Assembly: GCA_020635975.1 (NCBI GenBank)
Contig: JACJYT010000015.1
Coordinates: 1 to 49,377, forward strand
Direction of reading: 5' to 3'
DNA: 49,377 nt
DNA from: Chitinophagales bacterium
GTDB taxonomy: Bacteria > Bacteroidota > Bacteroidia > Chitinophagales > UBA8649
The notes beneath the pieces are model-generated. The model did no database searches, was not told the DNA's origin, and saw only the letters and a list, made by a program, of their open reading frames with translations. This document shows positions 42,237-49,377 of the stretch, piece by piece (positions within the stretch are counted from its first letter, which is position 1; the number at the start of each line of letters is the position of its first letter). The translations under genes and the position numbers were made by a program.

Positions 42237-44486
42237 TTAATTTTTAAGCACTTTAGCATAAAACATTTGTCCATCTAATATAGTTCTCAAAAAATAAACC
42301 CCTGTGTTCAAATTAGACATATCTAGTTGTTTAACATTTTCTTCTTGTAAAACCAGCTTCCCTGTATAATCGAATAAGTTGAGCGTATAATTATCGTATT
42401 GCTCATCCATTTCTACATGCAATATAGAATTACTTGGGTTTGGATAAACCTTAAGCAAAGAACTTTGTGTAGTTATAAACTCTCTAATTCCTGTTGGAAA
42501 AGGATAATCAGCATCCAAAACTGCACGCATCATTGGGGAACCTTGTTCACTTAAATTAGATGGCCTCCAGGTACTGCTCGTATAAATAAACATATGTTCT
42601 CTTCCCTTTGTGCTATTTTTATCGAAGCCAATTTGTAAATTTCTAGTATCTGTTTGTACCCAACCAATATAAAACTTATCGGTAACCAAAATTGGGGTAT
42701 CGAAAGCAAAACTGGCAAAACCATTTAGCATATCGATGTAAACTGGAGTTTTATTTTCTATCACTCCAATTACATGCTCATAGGATAAAGCTTGGTTAAT
42801 TTCTAAGCTATCCCAAGCAAAAAATGAAAAAACTAAATTGCTCACATCCTCATCAATATTAGAAAAATGAACCTGGATTCCTGCTAAAGTATCGGGATGA
42901 GCCACTTCGAAGCGATAAGCAAATTTTTTCGCTTCGTTTGGACTTCCACTTAAACCATAGGCCCTTTCAGCAGAACCATCGTCGTAGGACATTACTTTAT
43001 GAAATAAGATTTGAGAAAAAGTTGTGTCATTGCTCGTTAGCAAATTTCTAGAGGTGGGTTCCATACCCATACCCGCATTTATGTAGATAGAATCTCCTTC
43101 AAAACTTGGCTTAACAAAATCTAAATTAGGCGTAAAAATTTGACTTTTAATTTCTTGTGTTGGATTGAAATTTAATCCCCCCAACTGATATATGGTATCT
43201 TGATCTAGAGAATCGCTTACTAATACTTTAATCGGGAAAGCACCAGCAGAAACGCCTGCTACTTGTCCGTTATCTCTAATTTGTATACTTATAGAATCTG
43301 CAAAGCGATCTGCACCAGCCTGAAATTGATTCCAAGGTAAAGCAGAATACCTATCAAGGATATTAGGGAAGTCGTACATAAAAGCAACATCTCTAATTAC
43401 TGTATCTTGTTCTACTAAGGCTCTATTTTTGTCTAAACGAACGTAGTCGATATTCCAATGGTCGTTATTGCCACTTAAACTAGCTATATTTCTAAATCTG
43501 AATTGAAAATCCTCGTAAAAATATCGTGGACCAGTAATTAAATTGGTATCTCGAACAGCTACATAAAATTGTTTAAAATCATTATCGCTAAGCTCATCAA
43601 TAGAGATAGACCACGCTTTAACCCATAGGTTTTCGTATTCGTTTTTAAACTCTAGTATAAGTGAATCTGGAGAGTTTGGTGAATCGCCAAAGCCTTTGGC
43701 TTGGGCAAAGAAACTAATAAAGATGGCGCTATCGTTATGCATCCCACTTAAATCTATAGGCTTGGAAGTCAGCACATCTGCAGAGCCAACAGGATTCACT
43801 ACAGTATTGTTGTAGGGCAAACCATATTCATTGAGTCCATCGAGGGTAGCCACTCCAATGGTAGGAGGATTTTCTGCAAAAGTTTTGTTCCAATAAGCGT
43901 AATTATCTACCCATTTAGAATTAGGGTCTAGATTAGCTAAATATAAATCTACACTTTGCATTACGGTATCTGCAGTAACTAGATTTGAATCTAGCTTTTC
44001 TCCAGTACTTGGATCAAAGGTATAGGTATAATAAGTAGGCCAATAATTTTGTGTAACAGGGGTGCCAAAAAAACAAGTTCCACCTGGATACTCATTGAAA
44101 CTTATAGCTGCAAGAGCAACAGAATCTACTTGATTAGTGCCCAAGTTATAGCTATAACTAAAAGCGGTATCGAACATTAACGGGGTATTATCTACAGTGA
44201 AGTCGCTTTCGTTGATACAAACCCCAATTATCCTAAAAATAGTATCAAAAATCTGACTTGCTTGAAAGTTATAATCTAGTAAGGTATTCCTTGAAAAATC
44301 ATCTATAAATGGTAGGCTGAGCGTGTCGGAATTAAATCTTACATTATTGTAATAAAATAAAGCTTTATTTTGATTTTGATAGGAACGAAGCTGCGCATTA
44401 TTTTTAATAGGGCCAAGATACTCATCTTGAGCAAGCGCGACATGAAAGCTTATTATAATTAAAAAAATACTAAGTAAAAATCTCAT
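42237..44486 (-). CDS. T9SS-secreted protein (type A sorting domain)
   Basis: 749 residues. A signal peptide (MRFLLSIFLIIISFHVALA) leads to a large extracellular part without a catalytic motif I can name; segments such as DDFSRNTLLDYNFQ, PIDLSGMHNDSAIFISFFAQAKG and FRNIASLSGNNDHWNIDYVRLD look like a jelly-roll/MAM-like carbohydrate- or ligand-binding fold. The C-terminus, from LKVYPNPSNSILHVEM to VYFLRTILDGQMFYAKVLK, is a Por sorting domain. It should be exported by the type IX system. Its place between a PASTA protein and mltG may be chance, or may mark a cell-surface operon. Confidence 0.88.
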   Translation of the reverse strand: MRFLLSIFLIIISFHVALAQDEYLGPIKNNAQLRSYQNQNKALFYYNNVRFNSDTLSLPFIDDFSRNTLLDYNFQASQIFDTIFRIIGVCINESDFTVDNTPLMFDTAFSYSYNLGTNQVDSVALAAISFNEYPGGTCFFGTPVTQNYWPTYYTYTFDPSTGEKLDSNLVTADTVMQSVDLYLANLDPNSKWVDNYAYWNKTFAENPPTIGVATLDGLNEYGLPYNNTVVNPVGSADVLTSKPIDLSGMHNDSAIFISFFAQAKGFGDSPNSPDSLILEFKNEYENLWVKAWSISIDELSDNDFKQFYVAVRDTNLITGPRYFYEDFQFRFRNIASLSGNNDHWNIDYVRLDKNRALVEQDTVIRDVAFMYDFPNILDRYSALPWNQFQAGADRFADSISIQIRDNGQVAGVSAGAFPIKVLVSDSLDQDTIYQLGGLNFNPTQEIKSQIFTPNLDFVKPSFEGDSIYINAGMGMEPTSRNLLTSNDTTFSQILFHKVMSYDDGSAERAYGLSGSPNEAKKFAYRFEVAHPDTLAGIQVHFSNIDEDVSNLVFSFFAWDSLEINQALSYEHVIGVIENKTPVYIDMLNGFASFAFDTPILVTDKFYIGWVQTDTRNLQIGFDKNSTKGREHMFIYTSSTWRPSNLSEQGSPMMRAVLDADYPFPTGIREFITTQSSLLKVYPNPSNSILHVEMDEQYDNYTLNLFDYTGKLVLQEENVKQLDMSNLNTGVYFLRTILDGQMFYAKVLKN

Positions 44487-44505
44487 TTGTAATTTTTAGT
44501 TGCCT

Positions 44506-45351
44506 TTATTCTCGAATTAAAGTATCCTTTTTCAAGCTTGAAATTCTTAAAGAAACTTCTTCAGGTAAATCTTGTTGAAGCCAAATATCGACAGTACTAC
44601 CTATTCTAACAGCATCTGCTCCGTAATCTGGTTTTTGCATATAGATAACTGCACTAGAGGAATCTATCAATCCTTCGCTTTGATAGAGTATGGTTCCGAA
44701 ATTCAAATCTGAATTCAACATAAACTCTGCCTCCTGCATGGTGAGACCTAAAAGCAAGGGAACACTTACTTTATTTGCTCCGGCTTTCTCCCCTACTAAA
44801 AGATCTACTCTTGCTCCGTATTTTGCTTTAGCGCCACATTCTAATTTTACACCTGCAATGCTCATTTCTAAAATGGGATTTCCTTCTTTTAACTCCTCCA
44901 AAGCTTTGTAAGTAATATCCCCCACCTGCATTCCAACTTGAGGTAAGCGTTGAAAAGCTTCCTCTAAGGTCGCATTTCCTGTTAAGCAAGGAATTTTATA
45001 CTCTGGAACGGAAGAGGGATTAAGCCATAAATAAACCGTTCTCCCTTGTTTAACTCTTGAATTAGGCGCTGGATCTTGTCGTAATACAGCAAGTGGCAGA
45101 TATTCTGGTCTCCAAGAACTAGGAGAAACAGAATCTACGATATAATAATCTAGACCTTTACTTTCTAGCAATTCTTTTGCTTGATCAAAAGTTAGTTCGT
45201 TTAAGTCGTTCAAAGTTAGAGAATCGCCATGTTGCGTGTATATACCAAACCATTTCGATAAAAGAAAAATAAAAAGAACGAACGCTAAAAATATGAGAGC
45301 GGCGTGTTTTACAAATTGTTTGGAAAAAATAAATGCTATGAAATCCTTCAT
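44506..45351 (-). CDS. PASTA-domain membrane protein
   Basis: 281 residues. There is one transmembrane helix near the N-terminus (about 15-34), then three PASTA-like units (about 43-113, 114-190 and 191-265) with typical elements: LNELTFDQAKELLESKGL, RQDPAPNSRVKQGRTVYLWL, and VPLLLGLTMQEAEFML. PASTA domains bind muropeptides. No kinase or transpeptidase domain is present, so this stand-alone form probably senses or binds peptidoglycan in the periplasm. It follows ddl by 45 nt, consistent with a cell-wall role. Confidence 0.9.
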   Translation of the reverse strand: MKDFIAFIFSKQFVKHAALIFLAFVLFIFLLSKWFGIYTQHGDSLTLNDLNELTFDQAKELLESKGLDYYIVDSVSPSSWRPEYLPLAVLRQDPAPNSRVKQGRTVYLWLNPSSVPEYKIPCLTGNATLEEAFQRLPQVGMQVGDITYKALEELKEGNPILEMSIAGVKLECGAKAKYGARVDLLVGEKAGANKVSVPLLLGLTMQEAEFMLNSDLNFGTILYQSEGLIDSSSAVIYMQKPDYGADAVRIGSTVDIWLQQDLPEEVSLRISSLKKDTLIRE

Positions 45352-45396
45352 GAGGCAAAAATATTATTTATTATGGGTAAAACGGAGATTCTTAAC

Positions 45397-46383
45397 TTAA
45401 ATTGTTTTTTTTGCTAATTCGCTTTGAATTATGATGTCGAAAAATTCTGGCAAACTATAACCCATAGCAAGCGCTTGTTGTGGCAGTATACTTTCGGCGG
45501 AAAGTCCGGGAATGGTGTTTACTTCTAATAGATACAAATCGTCTCCCTTTAAGAAATAATCAATTCGAGCGAAGCCCTTTAGTTTAAGTCGCTTAAAGAT
45601 GGTTCTACTCAGCTCGTAGCAGCGAGTTTCTTGGTCTTTAGTAAGAGGAGCTGGAGTAAGTTCTTTCGACTTGCCTTGATACTTTGCTTCATAATCGAAG
45701 AACTCGTTTTCAGAAACAATTTCGGTAATGGGAAGAACAACTAGTTCATTTTTATTTTCAAAAACACCATTTGCTAGTTCTCTACCATCGATAAACTCTT
45801 CTACCAAGACCTCGTCGTCGTAGGTAAAGGCCTTTGCCAATGCGGCTTGAAGTTCGCTTATATTTTTCACCTTGCTCACGCCGTAACTTGAACCGTTTTT
45901 ATTTGGTTTGACAAAAATGGGTAAGGAAAGTTTCTTGAGTATATCTGCGTCTGAAATAGAGGAATTCGTATTTAATAGCAGCGATTTGGCTAAGTTAAGT
46001 GGCAAATCTTGCACTAAGGACTTGGTTATATCTTTATCGAAAGTTATGGCACTGGCAAGAACTGAGGGAGCAGAATAGGGCATATGGATTAAATCGAAGT
46101 AGCCTTGCAATTTACCATCTTCTGCCGGAGTACCATGAAGAGCGATAAAAACGAAATCAAATTTCACTTTGGAATTAAACAAACTAAAGTCGTTTAAATC
46201 TACCTGATCTTCCTCTCCTTCACTGGAAAGACTAGACCAAGGGAAGCTGCTAATGTCAATTCTGTAAACATTGTATTTTGCCTTATCTAAATTAGAAGCA
46301 ACAACACTAGCACTTTTTAAAGACACTTCCAATTCGGCAGAGCTACCACCAGTAAGCACGGCGATATTTAATTTATTCGACAT
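45397..46383 (-). CDS. ddl: D-alanine--D-alanine ligase
   Basis: 328 residues. The ATP-grasp fold is shown by VLTGGSSAELEVSLKSA (N-terminal loop), FIALHGTPAEDGKLQGYFDLIHMPYSA (in two parts), IFVKPNKNGSSYGVSKV, EEFIDGRELANGV and the metal-binding LLEVNTIPGLSAESILP. It joins two D-Ala for the peptidoglycan stem peptide, in the cytoplasm. It is the first gene of a seven-gene minus-strand run. The 179-nt upstream gap is divergent with a lipoprotein gene. Confidence 0.96.
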   Translation of the reverse strand: MSNKLNIAVLTGGSSAELEVSLKSASVVASNLDKAKYNVYRIDISSFPWSSLSSEGEEDQVDLNDFSLFNSKVKFDFVFIALHGTPAEDGKLQGYFDLIHMPYSAPSVLASAITFDKDITKSLVQDLPLNLAKSLLLNTNSSISDADILKKLSLPIFVKPNKNGSSYGVSKVKNISELQAALAKAFTYDDEVLVEEFIDGRELANGVFENKNELVVLPITEIVSENEFFDYEAKYQGKSKELTPAPLTKDQETRCYELSRTIFKRLKLKGFARIDYFLKGDDLYLLEVNTIPGLSAESILPQQALAMGYSLPEFFDIIIQSELAKKTI

Positions 46384-46526
46384 AGGGTAAATTTAGTAGC
46401 GCTAATTTCGGAGAAAAAGATAGATTACAGAACGATTAGAAGTAAATTTAATAAGCCAAAGTAGAAAAAGTGTATGCTAAATAGCTCAGTATTTAAATCT
46501 AAGGGAAAGAAATATTAGAAAATTTG

Positions 46527-46534
46527 TAGCTTTG
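46527..46534 (+). promoter_or_regulatory. -7 promoter box for the lipoprotein gene at 46563
   Basis: TAGCTTTG matches TAnnTTTG, 28 nt upstream of the ATG. Confidence 0.5.
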
Positions 46535-46562
46535 AGCTTTATTAAAACTTTAAAACCTTAAC

Positions 46563-47006
46563 ATGAAAAAAATCAATCTATTTATCCTAATCTTTTCTAG
46601 TATCTTACTATTCTCTTGCAATAATTCTAATCCAGAATCTCCGGAGCAAATGGAAGAAGAAACACAAAGCACAGAGGAAAACGTAGAAGTTGAAGCTGCA
46701 GTGGAAGGAAGTACAACAGAAATTCCTGCATTTGAGAATCAGGACCTAGCTAGTTTTGCAGTGGCTTTTGACGACTACTTTAATCGTTCTATGGAACTTC
46801 TTCAACAAGGCGACATGGAAAAATTAAAGAGCTTGGAAGCTGAAGGTATGGAATTGCAAAAGAAGGCAGAAACTTTAAAGAGTATGATTAGTGAAAACGA
46901 CAAGGCCTTACTAGAAGAATACCTGAAAGAAAAAGGAAAAGAAATGCTTAGTGCTTCTGGTTTAGATAAGCTTGGAGAAAAAATGAACGAAGCGAGTACA
47001 AAGTAA
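46563..47006 (+). CDS. Small acidic lipoprotein of unknown function
   Basis: 147 residues. A signal peptide with a lipobox (LLFSC, Cys19) is followed by an acidic, Asn/Glu-rich linker and a helical domain with heptad-like spacing (MELLQQGDMEKLKSLEAEG and KAETLKSMISENDKALLEEY). It should be anchored in the periplasmic leaflet or outer membrane. I do not recognise the family. It has its own promoter box and is separated from rpsP by another box. Confidence 0.75.
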   Translation: MKKINLFILIFSSILLFSCNNSNPESPEQMEEETQSTEENVEVEAAVEGSTTEIPAFENQDLASFAVAFDDYFNRSMELLQQGDMEKLKSLEAEGMELQKKAETLKSMISENDKALLEEYLKEKGKEMLSASGLDKLGEKMNEASTK

Positions 47007-47017
47007 AAAATTATTAC

Positions 47018-47025
47018 TACCTTTG
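47018..47025 (+). promoter_or_regulatory. -7 promoter box for rpsP
   Basis: TACCTTTG matches TAnnTTTG, giving a leader of about 50 nt before rpsP. Confidence 0.5.
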
Positions 47026-47080
47026 CGCTCCACTTTTAATAAGTGGGTATTTATAACATTTACATAACTAAATTTATTTT

Positions 47081-47647
47081 ATGTCAGTAAGATTAAGATT
47101 AAGAAGACAAGGTCGTAAAGGTAGACCATTTTACCACATCATCGCAGCAGATTCAAGAACAGGTCGTGATGGTAAATTTTTAGAAACTATTGGTAGCTAC
47201 AATCCATTAACGGTTCCTGCAACTATTGAATTAGATGTAGATAAGGCTTTTAAATGGGTGATGAATGGTGCTGAGCCTACAGATACCGTTAAAAGAATTT
47301 TATCTTTTAAAGGAGTAATGTACAAAAAACACCTTCAGAGAGGGGTTAACAAGGGTGCTTTTACCCAAGAAGAAGCAGAAGCTAAATTTGCAGAATGGGT
47401 AGCAGCTAAACTTTCTAAAGTTCAAAGTAGAATGGAGAAAGAGCTTCAAAAAATTGATGAGAAGCGTGCTAAGCGTAATGAAGAAGAAGCTAACAAGCGT
47501 AGTGCTAAAATGGTAGCTAAAGAAGAAGCTGCGGCTGCTCAAGTTGCAGAGGCCGAAGCAGAACTTGCTGAAGAAGGCGCTGAGGATATTTCTGAAGATA
47601 CTGCATCTGAAGAAACAACAAGCGAAGAAGGTACTACAGAAGCTTAG
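47081..47647 (+). CDS. rpsP: 30S ribosomal protein S16
   Basis: 188 residues. The S16 core is clear (MSVRLRLRRQGRKGRPFYHI and GRDGKFLETIGSYNPL). E. coli S16 has 82 residues; here the C-terminus is extended by about 100 mostly Ala/Glu/Lys residues, a feature I associate with this phylum. A strong terminator follows, then rimM 70 nt after the stop. Confidence 0.97.
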   Translation: MSVRLRLRRQGRKGRPFYHIIAADSRTGRDGKFLETIGSYNPLTVPATIELDVDKAFKWVMNGAEPTDTVKRILSFKGVMYKKHLQRGVNKGAFTQEEAEAKFAEWVAAKLSKVQSRMEKELQKIDEKRAKRNEEEANKRSAKMVAKEEAAAAQVAEAEAELAEEGAEDISEDTASEETTSEEGTTEA

Positions 47648-47664
47648 TAATTCTTTAACTTATA

Positions 47665-47702
47665 AAAAAAGCCATCAGTCGGTTGACTGATGGCTTTTTT
47701 GT
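47665..47702 (+). terminator. Intrinsic terminator after rpsP
   Basis: GCCATCAGTC (47671-47680) pairs with GACTGATGGC (47685-47694), loop GGTT, flanked by A-run and T-run that extend the stem to 16 bp. It ends about 18 nt before the rimM start. Confidence 0.9.
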
Positions 47703-47717
47703 TTTAATTTTACAAAG

Positions 47718-48242
47718 ATGTACGGCATACCAGATTTAGTTAAGATAGGCTATATTCAAAAAATACATGGCTTTAAAGGCCAAATGAAAGTGTATTTAGA
47801 CTATTTAAGCAAGCAGCAGAAAAAGCATTTAAATTTTATTTGGATTTTTCAATATGGTAAGCCCGTGCCTTATAAGCTTGAGCTGTGGAAAGAAATAGAA
47901 GAGAGAAGCATTTTAATAGAGCTTAGCGATATTCGTAGCGATCAAGAAGCGCTTCCCCTTAGAAACTTAGAGATTTACTGCGAAGAAGCGCTATTCGAGC
48001 AATATTTTGAAGAAGAAGAGTCTTACGAATACCTCATAAACATGTTGGTTAAAGATGAATATCTTGGCGAAATTGGCCCCATCATAGAGGTTGTGGAAAA
48101 CGAAAATAGTCATGCTAATTTAATGGTAAACTATCAAGGAAAAGAAGTGTTGATTCCCTTTGTTGATGAAATGATATTGGATATCGATGAGAAGAAAGGC
48201 ATAGTGCATACTAATTTACCCGACGGACTTCTCGAGCTATAA
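47718..48242 (+). CDS. rimM: Ribosome maturation factor RimM
   Basis: 174 residues. The N-terminal RimM barrel (VKIGYIQKIHGFKGQMKVYL) and the C-terminal PRC-barrel part (LINMLVKDEYLGEIGPIIEV, VLIPFVDEMILDID) are recognisable. It assists 16S rRNA processing and 30S assembly with S19. It starts 70 nt after rpsP, across a strong terminator, and is followed by trmD at 17 nt. Confidence 0.93.
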   Translation: MYGIPDLVKIGYIQKIHGFKGQMKVYLDYLSKQQKKHLNFIWIFQYGKPVPYKLELWKEIEERSILIELSDIRSDQEALPLRNLEIYCEEALFEQYFEEEESYEYLINMLVKDEYLGEIGPIIEVVENENSHANLMVNYQGKEVLIPFVDEMILDIDEKKGIVHTNLPDGLLEL

Positions 48243-48259
48243 GATAAAAGCAAAAAGCG

Positions 48260-48943
48260 ATGAATTTTAAAATAGTTACAGCACTTCCGCAATTATTAGA
48301 AGGTCCACTTAACCATAGTATTATGCAACGTGGACAAGACAAAGGACTCTTGCAAATAGAACTTGTTAATTTGAGGGAATATGGTTTAGGTCCGCATAAA
48401 CAAATTGACGATTATCAATTTGGCGGTGGAGCTGGTATGGTAATGATGTGCGAACCACTAGCCTCTTGCATTGAAGATCTCTGTAGCAAAGCAGAATTTG
48501 ATGAAATTATTTACCTTACTCCAGATGGTGAAAAATTCAATCAAAAACTAGCCAATCAGTTGTCGCTAAAGAAAAACATAATGCTAATCTGTGGACACTA
48601 TAAAGGAATTGATGAGCGCATTAGAGAAAAATATGTTAGTAAAGAAATTTCTATTGGCGATTATGTTTTATCTGGTGGAGAATTGGCTGCAGCCATAGTA
48701 GTAGACAGCGTAGGTAGACTTTTACCTGGAGTTTTAAATAATGAAACCTCTGCCCTTCTCGATTCTTTTCAAGATGGCTTATTAGCCCCTCCTGTGTACA
48801 CTAGGCCTAGAAATTTCAAAGACATGGAAGTTCCTGAGGTATTGCTAAGTGGAAATGATGCCGCAATAGAAAATTGGCGCTACGAAATGAGCTTAGAAAG
48901 AACAAAAAAAAGAAGACCGGATATTTTAGAGGACAATGATTAA
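48260..48943 (+). CDS. trmD: tRNA (guanine-N1)-methyltransferase
   Basis: 227 residues. SPOUT-knot motifs are present: QFGGGAGMVMMCEPL, YLTPDGEKFNQ, LICGHYKGIDERI and ISIGDYVLSGGELAAAIVVD. It methylates G37 of tRNAs with SAM, preventing frameshifts. The order rimM-trmD-rplS is the usual one. Confidence 0.97.
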   Translation: MNFKIVTALPQLLEGPLNHSIMQRGQDKGLLQIELVNLREYGLGPHKQIDDYQFGGGAGMVMMCEPLASCIEDLCSKAEFDEIIYLTPDGEKFNQKLANQLSLKKNIMLICGHYKGIDERIREKYVSKEISIGDYVLSGGELAAAIVVDSVGRLLPGVLNNETSALLDSFQDGLLAPPVYTRPRNFKDMEVPEVLLSGNDAAIENWRYEMSLERTKKRRPDILEDND

Positions 48944-48985
48944 TTTTTTTGTTAAAAACATAGCATTTTATTCATAAATTAAAAT

Positions 48986-48993
48986 TATCTTTG
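48986..48993 (+). promoter_or_regulatory. -7 promoter box for rplS
   Basis: TATCTTTG matches TAnnTTTG, 21 nt upstream of the rplS ATG, so rplS probably has a promoter besides read-through from trmD. Confidence 0.5.
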
Positions 48994-49014
48994 CACTCCG
49001 AAATTTAATCAATC

Positions 49015-49362
49015 ATGGAAAGAGAAATAAAATTAGTACAAGATAGTTTTGTAAGAAAAGAAGGTTTACCAACATTTAAGTCTGGAGACAATGTTTCTGT
49101 ATCTTATAAAATTATTGAAGGTGGTAAAGAGCGTATTCAGATATTTAGAGGAGACGTTATCAATGTTAGAGGTGAAGGAACTGACAAAAGATTCACTGTT
49201 AGAAAAATGTCGAATGGTACTGGTGTAGAAAGAGTTTTCCCTTTCCACTCTCCTTTCATCGACAAAATTGAAGTGAATAAGATTGGTAAAGTAAGAAGAG
49301 CTAAGTTATTCTATTTAAGAGGTTTAACTGGTAAATCTGCAAGAATTAAAGAGAAACGTTAA
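49015..49362 (+). CDS. rplS: 50S ribosomal protein L19
   Basis: 115 residues. The L19 pattern is clear (SGDNVSVSYKIIEGGKERIQ, RKMSNGTGVERVFPFHSPFI, KVRRAKLFYLRGLTGKSARI). It lies at the 30S-50S interface. It follows trmD by 71 nt, with its own promoter box. The window ends 15 nt after its stop. Confidence 0.97.
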   Translation: MEREIKLVQDSFVRKEGLPTFKSGDNVSVSYKIIEGGKERIQIFRGDVINVRGEGTDKRFTVRKMSNGTGVERVFPFHSPFIDKIEVNKIGKVRRAKLFYLRGLTGKSARIKEKR

Positions 49363-49377
49363 TACAAGTTCAACTAT

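Overview
The window looks like a chromosomal segment of a Bacteroidota bacterium, probably of the Flavobacteriia. The grounds are: Por/T9SS C-terminal sorting domains on two secreted proteins, a TonB-dependent receptor with an N-terminal CarboxypepD_reg-like domain, an exbB-exbD-tonB cluster, AT-rich DNA, no obvious Shine-Dalgarno sequences, and repeated TAnnTTTG boxes (the Bacteroidota -7 promoter element) just before gene starts. I cannot name a genus from this.

Layout. 1-2.9 kb: two tandem minus-strand TonB receptor genes, the first cut by the window edge. 2.9-6.4 kb: a T9SS-secreted PKD protein and a Cys-rich lipoprotein. 6.4-7.7 kb: PAP2 phosphatase and methyltransferase (minus). 7.7-12.8 kb: phosphoglucosamine mutase-like gene, cysteine desulfurase-like gene, a small secreted protein, then a SulP transporter coupled to a beta-carbonic anhydrase. 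12.8-15.1 kb: hotdog protein and futalosine hydrolase-like gene (minus), then a 6-pyruvoyl-tetrahydropterin synthase homologue and folE (plus). 15.1-19.7 kb: exbB-exbD-tonB-folC-MFS transporter (minus). 19.9-25.7 kb: gyrA, a TPR protein, an FKBP-type isomerase and a class V aminotransferase. 25.7-33.5 kb: an accessory-looking block of poorly known genes. 33.5-35.6 kb: truC-like gene, ndpA-like gene and an array of 32-bp tandem hairpin repeats. 35.6-39.3 kb: lpdA, PhoX-type phosphatase, DUF2061 protein and tRNA-Ser(UGA) (minus). 39.4-46.4 kb: a tight minus-strand run from ddl through a PASTA protein, T9SS protein, DCC protein, mltG and a YbgC-like thioesterase to a YihY-type protein. 46.5-49.4 kb: lipoprotein, then rpsP-rimM-trmD-rplS.

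Most of the window is housekeeping: envelope energisation and receptors, peptidoglycan precursor and remodelling genes, folate/pterin enzymes, topoisomerase and translation genes. The part least explained by known families is 25.7-33.5 kb. It holds a small exported protein with a long structured leader, an exported beta-barrel protein ending in six Cys-pair modules (five are DnaJ-type CxxCxGxG), an adjacent exported protein with a duplicated N-terminal domain, a DUF4177-like protein overlapping a second-type YidD-like protein, and two large alpha-helical proteins at the borders. I see no integrase, transposase, phage or CRISPR sequence. Any claim that this block is one functional system is inference.

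Several gene starts were moved from upstream TTG codons to internal ATG or GTG codons, because the TTG lies in or upstream of a promoter box, terminator or tRNA. The reasons are given per gene.
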